Source: Halanaerobiaceae bacterium ANBcell28
Lineage (GTDB): Bacteria; Bacillota; Halanaerobiia; Halanaerobiales; DTU029
Assembly: GCA_037623315.1 (NCBI GenBank)
Contig: JBBJJH010000011.1
Coordinates: forward strand, 1-64,000
DNA: 64,000 nucleotides
Direction of reading: 5' to 3'
Position numbers and translations under genes: made by a program. The notes under the pieces were generated by a model, which was given only the letters and a program-made list of their open reading frames with translations, made no database searches and was not told where the DNA came from. Within the stretch, counting starts at the first letter, position 1, and each line of letters opens with the position of its first letter. Of the stretch, positions 35,884 to 44,627 are shown one piece after another.

Positions 35884-38800
35884 ATGTTTATTAAAAAAAA
35901 GGTATTCTTAATGTTTTTTTTATTATCGTTTTTTATACTTATTCAAGGGGTATATGGATTTGATTTTCTTGTACAAGCTTGTAATCATCATGATTATGAA
36001 TGCAATCATGAAAGTGATTTACATATCCATTATAATGATAATCATGAGTGTGATCATCATTATGAAATACAAGACTGCTGCCATAATTATTGTAAGCAAG
36101 ATTTTGAAGAATGTTTTAATTTCGAAGAGGACTGTTGTAATTCATTAGATTGTTGTGACTACAATTGTGAAAATATAGAGGAGAACTACAATGCCTTAAT
36201 ATTTATTAGCTCGGATGATAATTCCGAGAATGGTTGTAATCCACATGATTGGCAAAGAGTAAGTGGAAGTACAGAATATGGCAATAATGATTTATTTCAT
36301 TGGGAATCATGGGATGTGGAATGTTCTAATTGTGGTAAAAAAAATGCAATGCAAGGCACTCACTATAAACATGTCTGTCCTGAAGCAGATATATCAAGAG
36401 AATATAACAGTTTGTATCATTGGGATCAGCAAAATTTTAAAGAATGTACTACATATTATTGTGATCATACAATAGATCCCAAAATTATTGAAGATACAAA
36501 AAAGCCGCATTCACCAGTAGCAATCCCTGGGACAGGAAGCCCTCAGACAGGTAATCATGGCTATCAGGTTAGTTGTCGAGTTGAAACTGAATGTTCAGGA
36601 TGTGACTATACAGGAACTCCTTCTACATATAAATATCATAGTCCTGGAACAAAATGTGCTTATTGTGGAGTAACCCTGGAAGTTCCAGAAGATGAAATAA
36701 GTGACTTACAAGAAGATTTTGAGCAGCTTTATGAGGAAAATTTAAAAAGAGAATTAGGAGAGTATCTTGAGTGGATTGAGGAAAATAAGGAAGATCTTAG
36801 TGGAGTAGTTGGTGATCCTGTACAATATACTACAGGGAATTATGTAAGTAGAAGTATTGATCTTAGTTTGAATAATTCTATAATTGATATAGAGATTATT
36901 AGAAATTATAGTAATGCAAATCAAAGAAGCTTTTCTTTTGGACAGGGTTGGAATTTCAATTATGATACTCGTATTATAATGGGTATAAGTAGAAATTATG
37001 AAGAAAGAAAAGAAGAATTTACTAGAATTGCTGATGAGATAAGTGATTTGTATAATATGGCAAAAGAAGTAGATGAAAATACTAATTATGATTTAGACAT
37101 AGATTTTATAGAACAGTCATATGAAGAAGCGTTGAACTCAGCAAATAATGCGATGAAAGAAGCTGAATTTTCTTCTGTATTTGAAGAAAGAAATAAATAT
37201 TCTCTTGATAATAATATAGAATCACAAAGAGATAAAACAGGAGTTGGAAAATTAATATTTATTAATGAAAAGGGAGTTCCTCAAACTTATAGAATTATAG
37301 AAGAACCTGATTATGATTCTGAAATATTTTTAGCTGATGGCAATAAGAATTATTTCCCTAATGGTAGTAAAACGGAAGCTGATGACCCTCAAGCAGATGA
37401 ACTGGAAATTTTAAAGGACGGGTCATATAAATTGACCAGAAAAGATCAAACAGTTTATTATTACTCTTATTTAGGTAAATTAGAAAAAATACAGGATACA
37501 AACGGTAATTATCTAATATTTGAATATAATTTAAGTCAAGAATTACAAAAGATAGTTTCAAGCAATGGTCTGGAAGTAAAGATAGAAGTCAGTGCTGGTA
37601 AAATAAGAAAGATAACTGATCCTATTGGAAGAACACATAGCTACAATTACTCAGGAAATAGATTGACCAGTTATACAGATCCTGAAGGAAATACTAGACG
37701 CTATAAATATAATAAATATGGATTAAGTGAATTAATATATCCAGATGGCTCAGGATGGGAATATTTCTATACTGAAGTAGATGGTAGAACAGTTATGGAT
37801 TATCAAATTGATTCAAGTGGGGCTGTGATGGCATATGAATATGATTTTGAATCTCAAGAGACTACTTTTATAAATCGTAATGGTAATAAAACAATCTATA
37901 GATATAATGATAATCATCTAACGGTAGAAGAAATAGATGCAGAGTATAATAGAATTTATAGGACATATGATGATAATAATAATTTAGTAACTGAAGCTAA
38001 TAAACGTGGCTATATAAAACATTTTACTTATGATGCCAATAACAATCTTACAAGCATTACTGATCCTGTAGGAACGAGTAGTTTTACTTATAATCAATTT
38101 AATAAAATAAGTTCAAATACTGATAAAAGTGGTTATACTACGAATTATATATATGATCATAAAGGGAACCTAACTGCTATTCAATATCCTGATGGTTCAA
38201 GTAAATCTTTTGTATATAATGAAATAGGTCTATTAATAGCAGAAATAGATCAGAGAGGAAATAGGATAGAATTTAAATATGACCAATATGGAAATTTAGA
38301 AGAAAAAATATATCCTGATGGAAGTATTGAAAGATATGAATATGATAAAATAGGAAGATTGCTTAAAACCATTAAGCCTAATGAAGCTGAAATAAAATAT
38401 ACTTATGATAATAATGACAATTTGATTGAAATTGTTGATGAATTAGGAAATGAAGAACTGTTTAAATATGATTCTAGAAATAATATAATTGAAAGAATAG
38501 ACGCTAATGGAAATATCACTAGCTATGAATATGATGAAAGAAACAATCTTAGTAAAATAATAGATCCAGCTGGAAATGAAGAAGAAATATTCTATGACGA
38601 AGCAGAAAATATGAAAAAGAAAATATTAGCTAAAAATGTTAGTTATATATATGAATATGATCCATTGAATAGATTGATATCAACAGTACAGGTAGAATCT
38701 GATATTGAAACAAGATATCAATATGATTCTACTGATAATCTTATAGCCCTTACTGATGGGGAAGGAAGAACTACAAAATATGAATATGATCTAATAAATC

Positions 38801-41800
38801 GCAAAATAAAAGAAATAGATCCTTTAAATAATAGCGTGAGATATAATTATAATGAAAATGATTTATTAAAATCCATAATAGATAAAGAAGGAAATATTAC
38901 TCATTTTAAATATGATAGTATGGGGAGAACCACTGAAATTATAGACGCCCTTAATCAAAGGGTTAGATATGAGTATGATGCTGCAGGAAATAAGATTAAA
39001 CAAATAGATGCCAGAGGCAATGCCAAAGAATTTGAGTATGATTCCAGAAATAGACTTATCAAAGAAATTGATGCACAGGGTAATGAAATAAAATATCAAT
39101 ATGATGAAGTAGGTAATTTAATTTCAAATACTGACAGTGAAGGAAATGTTACAAATTATGAATATGATATAAAAGGACGACTGATTAGAGAAAAAAATTC
39201 TCTAGGAGATAGTAAATATTATCAATATGACCCTGTAGGAAATCTTATTAGCCAAACCAATGAAGCCGGTATTACAACTCAATATAGATATGATGAATTA
39301 AATAGGCTTGTTGAAATAGAAGATGTACTAGGTAATATTACTCAAATAGGCTATAATCAATTAGACAGTATAGCCTGGCAGGAAGATGCTCTTGGAAACA
39401 GGGTGGAATTCGTTTATGATTCTGCTAATAGATTAATCAAGGAAATAGATGCTGCAGGAAATAGCATAGAATTTACTTATGATAAAGCAGGAAATTTAAT
39501 AGAAGTAAAAGATGAGATGGGCTATATAACAAAGTATAATTATGATGAACTTAATAGAATGATAGAAGAAATAGATGCTTTGAATAATAGTGTTAGTTAT
39601 ACTTATGATGCCAACGGGAATCTAATTGAAATGACTAATCGAAACGGCAACAACTATCAATATGAATATGATGCTTTAGGTAGATTAGTAAAGGAAATTA
39701 ACTATTTGGGAGATGAACAAAACTTTAGATATGACCCTAATAATAATTTGATTGAACAAATAGACTATAATTCAAATAAAACAAACTATAATTATGATGA
39801 ATTAAACAGACTATTGCAAGTAGTTTTTGCAGATGGTAATAATAATGAATTTAGCTATGATAGCAGAGGGCTTATGACTACTGCAGTCAATGATAATTCA
39901 CAGCAGAAATATCATTATGATCAATTAGCCAGACTTATAAAAGTTGAAGTAGAAAATGAAAATGATCAATATACAGTAGAATATCAATATAATGAATTAG
40001 GTCAAAGAACTAAAGTAAGCTTAGATGATGGTGGAATTTTGAAAGAGAGGGTAACAGAATATTTCTATGATGAAGCCAGTCGATTAAAAGAACTTGCTTT
40101 TGCAGATGGAAAAGTGGTAAAATATAGGTATGATGAATTAAATAGAGTAATTAATCAGATAAATAGTAATAATACAGGAAGCGAATATTCGTATACCCCT
40201 AATGGGCAACTGGAAACTATTAGTCATTTTACTGGTTTGAATAACTATAACAGTAATGTGATAGAATCATATGGTTACATCTATAATCAGCGTAATCAAA
40301 GAATTATGGAAGTAGAGGGAAGTGGAGAAGTCACTACTTATAAATATGACCCAGTAGGTAAACTAACAAAAGTATATTATCTATTTTCAGGAGCTAAAAA
40401 AGAATCAAACCGTCATGAAAGAGCATATTATGGCTTGGAAACAAATCTAGACTATACTGACGAATATTACAGGAAAAGTACTAATCCAGATCAGTATATT
40501 TCAGATAAGATTTATCAACTAAGATCAGAAGTAGAGAACTTGCATAGAGATATTAGAGAAAGTGGCAAGTCTTTAGATTTATACAGTAACGGATATTATA
40601 TTGAAGAATACAACTATGACCCTGCTGGTAATATGATACAGGAAGTAAACGCCTGGGGAAGTATTGACTATCAATACAATGAAGCTAATCAGCTTATACA
40701 GGCAGGTAATAGGGAATTCCATTATGATGCTAATGGTAATCTGCTAAGAGAAGGATATGATGGTAATTATGCCGAATATCAATATAACTATGAAAATAGA
40801 CTTACAAAAGTCAGTAATCTAAGTAACAATCATAAGCTTTTTGCAGGAGAGCATCCATTTACAGGAACAATAGAATATTCCTATGATGCTTTAAATAGAA
40901 GGATTAGTAAAGAGTTAACTCCTGGTGATGGTGGCAGGATAGAAATAAGTGGCTATTACTATGATGGTCGATCACATAATGAGCTGGCAGAATATCAGGA
41001 TGAAGTCTGGAATATTCAGGAGTATAGAAAAGGTAAAAAAGATAGTCCTACTAATATTCCTGGAGGACAGATCAAATATTTCAATGAATATTATTATGGA
41101 AATGGATTAGCAGCCTATAACACTATCAAAGATCCTAATCCATGGCATATGAATTCTGAACTATATTTCTATCATAAAGATGGACTTGGTTCAATGAGAG
41201 TAGTTTCAGATAATTATGGAAATGTATCAGAAAATTATAGCTATAGTGTTTATGGTAATCCATATGAAGGTCGTTTTAGAACTACTCAGAATAATAACCC
41301 TTATGGATTTACAGGACAAAGATTTGAGGCAGAAACCTGGATGTACTCTTTTGCTTATCGGACATATAACCCGGTGAGCAAGAGATGGATGACTCCTGAT
41401 CCTATTCGTGATGGAATGAACTGGTATCAGTATGTGAGTTGCGATCCGGTTAATTTTTGGGATCCTTATGGATTATGGTGGGAAAGACCTTTAGAAATAT
41501 TAGACGGAGTTCTTCAAGTTGCTGGGGGAGGCGTTCAATTCATAGGTGGCATGGGGATAGTTGGTGGTTCTGGTGTAGCTAAAGCTGGTACATTAGGAGC
41601 TTCAACACCTATAACTCTATGGACAGGAGTAGCCGGAGCAGGTTTAGCATATCATGGTGTAGGAAATGTACAAGAGGGATTGGGAAAATTAAGAGGGATT
41701 GAAGACCCTTCAAATATTACAAGGGATGGATATGAGACAGCTGGTGGAGCTATTGGAGGGGTATTTGGCAAAGAAGAAGAAGGTAGTTTTGTAGGAAGAC

Positions 41801-42108
41801 ATTTATATTCAGCAGTTGATATAGGTTTAAATATAAAAGGGTCTAAAGGTAAGTATGCAGAACTTCAATCTATAAGACAAAAAAATGCCCCATTTCCACA
41901 TATTAAACCGTCTATAAATGCTGGAGAATGGTATCTAGAACTACAACCTAGGAGAGTATTAAATCAAATTTCTACAACAGGACATAAAATGGGATTGGCT
42001 AGCGATGTTCTGGGATATGGAATTAAAGGGTATGAATGGTCTTCAAGTTTCATTAAACCAGAAATTATTGATTATATGAAAGGTGATTATATTAAATCTG
42101 AGGGATAA
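35884..42108 (+). CDS. Secreted RHS/YD-repeat polymorphic toxin
   Basis: This 2074-residue protein has a signal peptide (about 1-22), then a Cys/His-rich region (about 33-270). It includes runs of paired Cys and His and CxxC pairs such as CSNCGKK, CSGCDY and CAYCG. A DUF6531-like segment begins near residue 310 (GDPVQYTTGNYVSRS). Many YD repeats run from about 520 to 1700, then the RHS core end YGNPYEGRFRTTQNN, GFTGQRFEAE, NPVSKRWMTPDP. The core closes at WDPYGL (residues 1859-1864). The last 210 residues are the variable tip: a Gly/Ala-rich hydrophobic stretch (PLEILDGVLQVAGG, GVGNVQEGLG), then a terminal domain I do not recognise. RHS shells enclose the tip and release it by cleavage near DPxGL (family knowledge). 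Confidence 0.9.
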   Translation: MFIKKKVFLMFFLLSFFILIQGVYGFDFLVQACNHHDYECNHESDLHIHYNDNHECDHHYEIQDCCHNYCKQDFEECFNFEEDCCNSLDCCDYNCENIEENYNALIFISSDDNSENGCNPHDWQRVSGSTEYGNNDLFHWESWDVECSNCGKKNAMQGTHYKHVCPEADISREYNSLYHWDQQNFKECTTYYCDHTIDPKIIEDTKKPHSPVAIPGTGSPQTGNHGYQVSCRVETECSGCDYTGTPSTYKYHSPGTKCAYCGVTLEVPEDEISDLQEDFEQLYEENLKRELGEYLEWIEENKEDLSGVVGDPVQYTTGNYVSRSIDLSLNNSIIDIEIIRNYSNANQRSFSFGQGWNFNYDTRIIMGISRNYEERKEEFTRIADEISDLYNMAKEVDENTNYDLDIDFIEQSYEEALNSANNAMKEAEFSSVFEERNKYSLDNNIESQRDKTGVGKLIFINEKGVPQTYRIIEEPDYDSEIFLADGNKNYFPNGSKTEADDPQADELEILKDGSYKLTRKDQTVYYYSYLGKLEKIQDTNGNYLIFEYNLSQELQKIVSSNGLEVKIEVSAGKIRKITDPIGRTHSYNYSGNRLTSYTDPEGNTRRYKYNKYGLSELIYPDGSGWEYFYTEVDGRTVMDYQIDSSGAVMAYEYDFESQETTFINRNGNKTIYRYNDNHLTVEEIDAEYNRIYRTYDDNNNLVTEANKRGYIKHFTYDANNNLTSITDPVGTSSFTYNQFNKISSNTDKSGYTTNYIYDHKGNLTAIQYPDGSSKSFVYNEIGLLIAEIDQRGNRIEFKYDQYGNLEEKIYPDGSIERYEYDKIGRLLKTIKPNEAEIKYTYDNNDNLIEIVDELGNEELFKYDSRNNIIERIDANGNITSYEYDERNNLSKIIDPAGNEEEIFYDEAENMKKKILAKNVSYIYEYDPLNRLISTVQVESDIETRYQYDSTDNLIALTDGEGRTTKYEYDLINRKIKEIDPLNNSVRYNYNENDLLKSIIDKEGNITHFKYDSMGRTTEIIDALNQRVRYEYDAAGNKIKQIDARGNAKEFEYDSRNRLIKEIDAQGNEIKYQYDEVGNLISNTDSEGNVTNYEYDIKGRLIREKNSLGDSKYYQYDPVGNLISQTNEAGITTQYRYDELNRLVEIEDVLGNITQIGYNQLDSIAWQEDALGNRVEFVYDSANRLIKEIDAAGNSIEFTYDKAGNLIEVKDEMGYITKYNYDELNRMIEEIDALNNSVSYTYDANGNLIEMTNRNGNNYQYEYDALGRLVKEINYLGDEQNFRYDPNNNLIEQIDYNSNKTNYNYDELNRLLQVVFADGNNNEFSYDSRGLMTTAVNDNSQQKYHYDQLARLIKVEVENENDQYTVEYQYNELGQRTKVSLDDGGILKERVTEYFYDEASRLKELAFADGKVVKYRYDELNRVINQINSNNTGSEYSYTPNGQLETISHFTGLNNYNSNVIESYGYIYNQRNQRIMEVEGSGEVTTYKYDPVGKLTKVYYLFSGAKKESNRHERAYYGLETNLDYTDEYYRKSTNPDQYISDKIYQLRSEVENLHRDIRESGKSLDLYSNGYYIEEYNYDPAGNMIQEVNAWGSIDYQYNEANQLIQAGNREFHYDANGNLLREGYDGNYAEYQYNYENRLTKVSNLSNNHKLFAGEHPFTGTIEYSYDALNRRISKELTPGDGGRIEISGYYYDGRSHNELAEYQDEVWNIQEYRKGKKDSPTNIPGGQIKYFNEYYYGNGLAAYNTIKDPNPWHMNSELYFYHKDGLGSMRVVSDNYGNVSENYSYSVYGNPYEGRFRTTQNNNPYGFTGQRFEAETWMYSFAYRTYNPVSKRWMTPDPIRDGMNWYQYVSCDPVNFWDPYGLWWERPLEILDGVLQVAGGGVQFIGGMGIVGGSGVAKAGTLGASTPITLWTGVAGAGLAYHGVGNVQEGLGKLRGIEDPSNITRDGYETAGGAIGGVFGKEEEGSFVGRHLYSAVDIGLNIKGSKGKYAELQSIRQKNAPFPHIKPSINAGEWYLELQPRRVLNQISTTGHKMGLASDVLGYGIKGYEWSSSFIKPEIIDYMKGDYIKSEG

Positions 42109-42182
42109 AAATTAAAGTGTATGAGTGTGTTCAAGGTACACTTAAAGAATATCATAGTATATTTATAAGATATATATATTGC

Positions 42183-42222
42183 TCTCAGTATTTGTTTAAG
42201 ACCTTCTTAACAAATACTGAGA
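42183..42222 (+). terminator. Hairpin after the RHS gene
   Basis: A stem of about 17 bp with one bulge pairs 42183-42200 with 42206-42222 (TCTCAGTATTTGTT arm). The T-tract is weak. It is repeated at about 43326-43366 in cassette copy 2. Confidence 0.55.
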
Positions 42223-42273
42223 ATTTCCAAAGATTTCAGTAATAACTACTATTTTTAGCAAAGGAATGATTAT

Positions 42274-42546
42274 ATGAGTAAAGAATTATTTAAAAGATTT
42301 CTTTTCTTGATGGTTCCAATTATAATATTATATTTATTGTCAACTGATCCTTTTACAAATCATGATTTAATTGTGCTTATAGCTATTGTGTATTTCGCAT
42401 ATAATGTGTTAATTGATCTTCAAAAAGACTATTCATATTACGAAATATTATTTAGAGGGTTATTAAAATTATTTATATCTTTTGCAATCCTTACAGCAAT
42501 CACACTCTTACTTGAAAGGATATGGGGAATACCTCTTTTGGGATAA
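42274..42546 (+). CDS. Small three-TM membrane protein, candidate immunity protein
   Basis: This 90-residue protein has three predicted TM segments (about 8-24, 31-48 and 62-80) around a short polar DLQKDYSYYEILFR loop, ending ERIWGIPLLG. It is the first gene after the RHS tip, where immunity genes lie in RHS loci. A paralogue at 43419 is only about three-quarters identical, though the surrounding DNA is nearly the same in both copies, as expected for a specificity-determining gene. If the RHS tip is membrane-active, a membrane-bound immunity protein would fit. Function is inferred from position only. Confidence 0.6.
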   Translation: MSKELFKRFLFLMVPIIILYLLSTDPFTNHDLIVLIAIVYFAYNVLIDLQKDYSYYEILFRGLLKLFISFAILTAITLLLERIWGIPLLG

Positions 42547-42573
42547 TAATAACCTTTGATTGGAGTGATTATT

Positions 42574-42782
42574 TTGTTAGAAACAATTGAAATCAGATTA
42601 GAATTCATTCGAATGTTAACCTTTATACCAGCAGGTATCTTTGCGATAATGGTTTTTATATCGTTGTTAAAAAATCTTATAACGAAGCAAATAATAAGAT
42701 TATGTATTTTTTAAAAGTATTGTTAATAATACTTGCATTACTTTCTCCTTTTATAGTAATGTGGCTGACAGAAGCACCATAA
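42574..42782 (+). pseudogene. Frameshifted copy of an 87-residue-type membrane gene
   Basis: This is the same gene as 43721-43930, with a TTG start after GGAG. A one-base loss near 42649 (GCGATAATGG here, GCGATATTAGG in the intact copy) shifts the frame and gives a stop near 42711. The lost 3' half is still recognisable to the TAA at 42780-42782. Confidence 0.75.
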
Positions 42783-42828
42783 ATATAGATGGCAAAAATG
42801 ATTTTTTTGTTATGAGGGGAGTGTTTTT

Positions 42829-42939
42829 TTGGGTAATATAGGAAGAGTGTTATATTCTTTTATTGATATATTTTTACTGCTTTTTGCTGTGTACTTTATT
42901 TATAAGTGGGTTAAAAAGGATAAAAATAAAAACGAATAA
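42829..42939 (+). CDS. 36-residue single-TM protein, copy 1
   Basis: The TTG at 42829 lies 7 bases after GGGGAG. The product, MGNIGRVLYSFIDIF then LLLFAVYFIYKWV, has one TM segment and a Lys/Asn-rich tail. The gene is repeated exactly in protein sequence at 43977-44087, which suggests constraint or recent duplication. Possibly an accessory or immunity peptide of the cassette; unrecognised. Confidence 0.5.
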   Translation: MGNIGRVLYSFIDIFLLLFAVYFIYKWVKKDKNKNE

Positions 42940-43020
42940 ACCTGTCATTATTTCGAAATAGTGATAAAGATTTGTAAAGAAAAAATTAATATAATTTAAG
43001 AAGAAATGAAGACATAAATT

Positions 43021-43044
43021 AGCAGGTGAGTTCCTGCTTTTTTA
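43021..43044 (+). terminator. Terminator of cassette copy 1
   Basis: AGCAGG and CCTGCT pair around TGAGTT, followed by TTTTTT. It is repeated at 44169-44192. Confidence 0.7.
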
Positions 43045-43053
43045 TTCTTATCT

Positions 43054-43344
43054 TTTGCCTACAGGACATACAACCCCGTGAGTAAGAGATGGCTGACTTC
43101 TGATCCTATCCATGATGGAATGAACTGGTATCAGTATGTGAGTTCTGATCCGGTTAATCTTTGGGATCCTTATGGATTATGGTGGGAAAGACCTTTAGAA
43201 ATATTAGACGGAGGTCTTCAAGTTGCTGGGGGATTAACTCAAGGTGCAGCTGGAATATTAATAGTAGGAGGTTCTGGTACAGCTAAAGCTGCTACATTAG
43301 GAGCTTCAACACCTATATATATATTGCTCTCAGTATTTGTTTAA
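43054..43344 (+). pseudogene. Displaced RHS core end plus truncated tip
   Basis: The frame resumes in the RHS core at FAYRTYNPVSKRW and passes through WDPYGL. It then follows the same tip type as the full-length gene (PLEILDGGLQVAGG) with scattered substitutions. At GASTP it is joined by short TA homology to the hairpin that normally follows the RHS gene, so about the last 160 residues of the tip are missing. No ribosome site is present. It is a relic that arose by deletion or cassette duplication. Confidence 0.8.
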
Positions 43345-43418
43345 GACCTTCTTAACAAATACTGAGAATTTCCATAGATTTCAGTAATAACTACTATTTT
43401 TAGCAAAGGAATGATTAT

Positions 43419-43691
43419 ATGAATAAAGAATTATTTAAAAGATTTCTTATCTTGATGGTTCCATTAATAATAATATTTATATTATTAACAGATCCTTTCA
43501 CTAATAATGATCTAATATTTCTTGTAGCTATTGTTTATGCGGTGTATAGTTTGGCTATTGATTTTCAAAAAGAATATTCTTATTATGAAATATTATTTAG
43601 GCTTATACTAAAATTGTTCATAGCACTTGCTATTCTTACAACAATCACGCTCTTACTTGAAAGAGTATGGGGAATACCTCTTTTTGGTTAA
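43419..43691 (+). CDS. Small three-TM membrane protein, diverged paralogue
   Basis: This 90-residue paralogue of 42274-42546 has the same length, TM layout and ends (ELFKRFL start, WGIPLFG end), with about two dozen substitutions clustered in the TM segments. It follows the truncated RHS tip at 43054. Preceding DNA and downstream genes are nearly unchanged between the copies. A candidate immunity protein for a related but different tip. Confidence 0.6.
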   Translation: MNKELFKRFLILMVPLIIIFILLTDPFTNNDLIFLVAIVYAVYSLAIDFQKEYSYYEILFRLILKLFIALAILTTITLLLERVWGIPLFG

Positions 43692-43720
43692 AAACTGTTT
43701 TTTTGAATGGAGTGATTATT

Positions 43721-43930
43721 TTGTTAGAAACAATTGAAATTAGATTAGAATTCATTCGAATGTTAACCTTTATACCAGCAGGTATTTTTGCGATATTAGG
43801 TTTTTATATTGTTGTTAAAAGATCTTATAACGAAGCAAATAATAAGATTATGTATTTTTTAAAAGTATTGTTAATAATACTTGCATTACTTTCTCCTTTT
43901 ATAGTAATGTGGCTGACAGAAGCACCATAA
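43721..43930 (+). CDS. Small two-TM membrane protein (intact copy)
   Basis: The TTG at 43721, 8 bases after GGAG, gives about 69 residues with two TM segments (RMLTFIPAGIFAILGFYIVV and FLKVLLIILALLSPFIVMW) and a basic loop between. A longer in-frame start at 43667 lies inside the previous gene and lacks support. Two other copies (42574, 49662) are broken by different single-base losses, so this is the only complete one. Unrecognised; probably part of the immunity cassette. Confidence 0.55.
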   Translation: MLETIEIRLEFIRMLTFIPAGIFAILGFYIVVKRSYNEANNKIMYFLKVLLIILALLSPFIVMWLTEAP

Positions 43931-43976
43931 ATATAGATGGCAAAAATGATTTTTTTGTTATGAGGGGAGTGTTTTT

Positions 43977-44087
43977 TTGGGTAATATAGGAAGAGTGTTA
44001 TATTCTTTTATTGATATATTTTTACTGCTTTTTGCTGTGTACTTTATTTATAAGTGGGTTAAAAAGGATAAAAATAAAAACGAATAA
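43977..44087 (+). CDS. 36-residue single-TM protein, copy 2
   Basis: Same protein as 42829-42939, with a TTG start after GGGGAG. See that entry. Confidence 0.5.
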   Translation: MGNIGRVLYSFIDIFLLLFAVYFIYKWVKKDKNKNE

Positions 44088-44168
44088 ACCTATCATTATT
44101 TAGAAATAGTGATAAAGATTTGCAAAGAAAAAATTAATATAATTTAAGAAGAAATGAAAACATAAATT

Positions 44169-44192
44169 AGCAGGTGAGTTCCTGCTTTTTTA
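44169..44192 (+). terminator. Terminator of cassette copy 2
   Basis: AGCAGG/CCTGCT stem with a TGAGTT loop and T-run, as at 43021. Confidence 0.7.
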
Positions 44193-44315
44193 TTCTTATT
44201 TTGCTATTTTAACTATAAGAGTATCATATAATAAAAGATTTATTCAACCAATAGCTTTAGTGATGCTTAGATTATTTTTCTGACCGTAAAAGTATCTAAT
44301 TTAAATTGTTACACT

Positions 44316-44331
44316 TCCTGTTATAACAGGA
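44316..44331. other. 16-bp perfect palindrome
   Basis: TCCTGTTATAACAGGA is self-complementary. Its arms resemble those of the lipoprotein leader hairpins (AACAGGA), which may be chance. Confidence 0.4.
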
Positions 44332-44548
44332 TAAAATTTTTAAAAAATATTCTTCCATAAATATTGATTTCGATAATGATACAGTGACTGCTTATGGAAA
44401 CTTTGTTTGTATAGACAAATTTGAAGTAATTAATGGTCTTAAAGATGATATTGTTGACAATGTAGATCAAAACCGCACTAGTAATACCACTTATTCTGAT
44501 TTTAAAATAATAGAACATATGATAAATAACTACATATCCCAGTACTGA
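44327..44548 (+). pseudogene. C-terminal remnant of an unidentified gene
   Basis: A 73-codon frame with no start begins after a TAA, reads INIDFDNDTVTAYGNFVCID then DKFEVINGLKDDIVDNVD, and ends SQY. It looks like the end of a soluble protein, perhaps an older immunity gene. Between 44200 and 44315 I see nothing recognisable. Confidence 0.4.
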
Positions 44549-44627
44549 AGAATATTACAGAAAAAGTACTAATCCAGATCAGTATATTTCAGATAAGATC
44601 TATCAACTAAGATCGGAAGTAGAGAGC

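Larger units (their letters stand above)
42171..43051 (+). repeat. Duplicated immunity-type cassette, copy 1
   Basis: About 880 bases from TATATATATTGCTCTCAG to the terminator match 43316-44199. The flanks, second and third genes are nearly identical, while the first gene (90 codons) is clearly diverged. Confidence 0.8.
43316..44199 (+). repeat. Duplicated immunity-type cassette, copy 2
   Basis: See 42171-43051. This copy has all three small membrane genes intact. Confidence 0.8.

Noticed and set aside
37700-40600. Repetitive DNA in the RHS gene as tandem repeats or CRISPR
   Set aside because: The periodicity is that of degenerate YD protein repeats, with no exact direct repeats and spacers.
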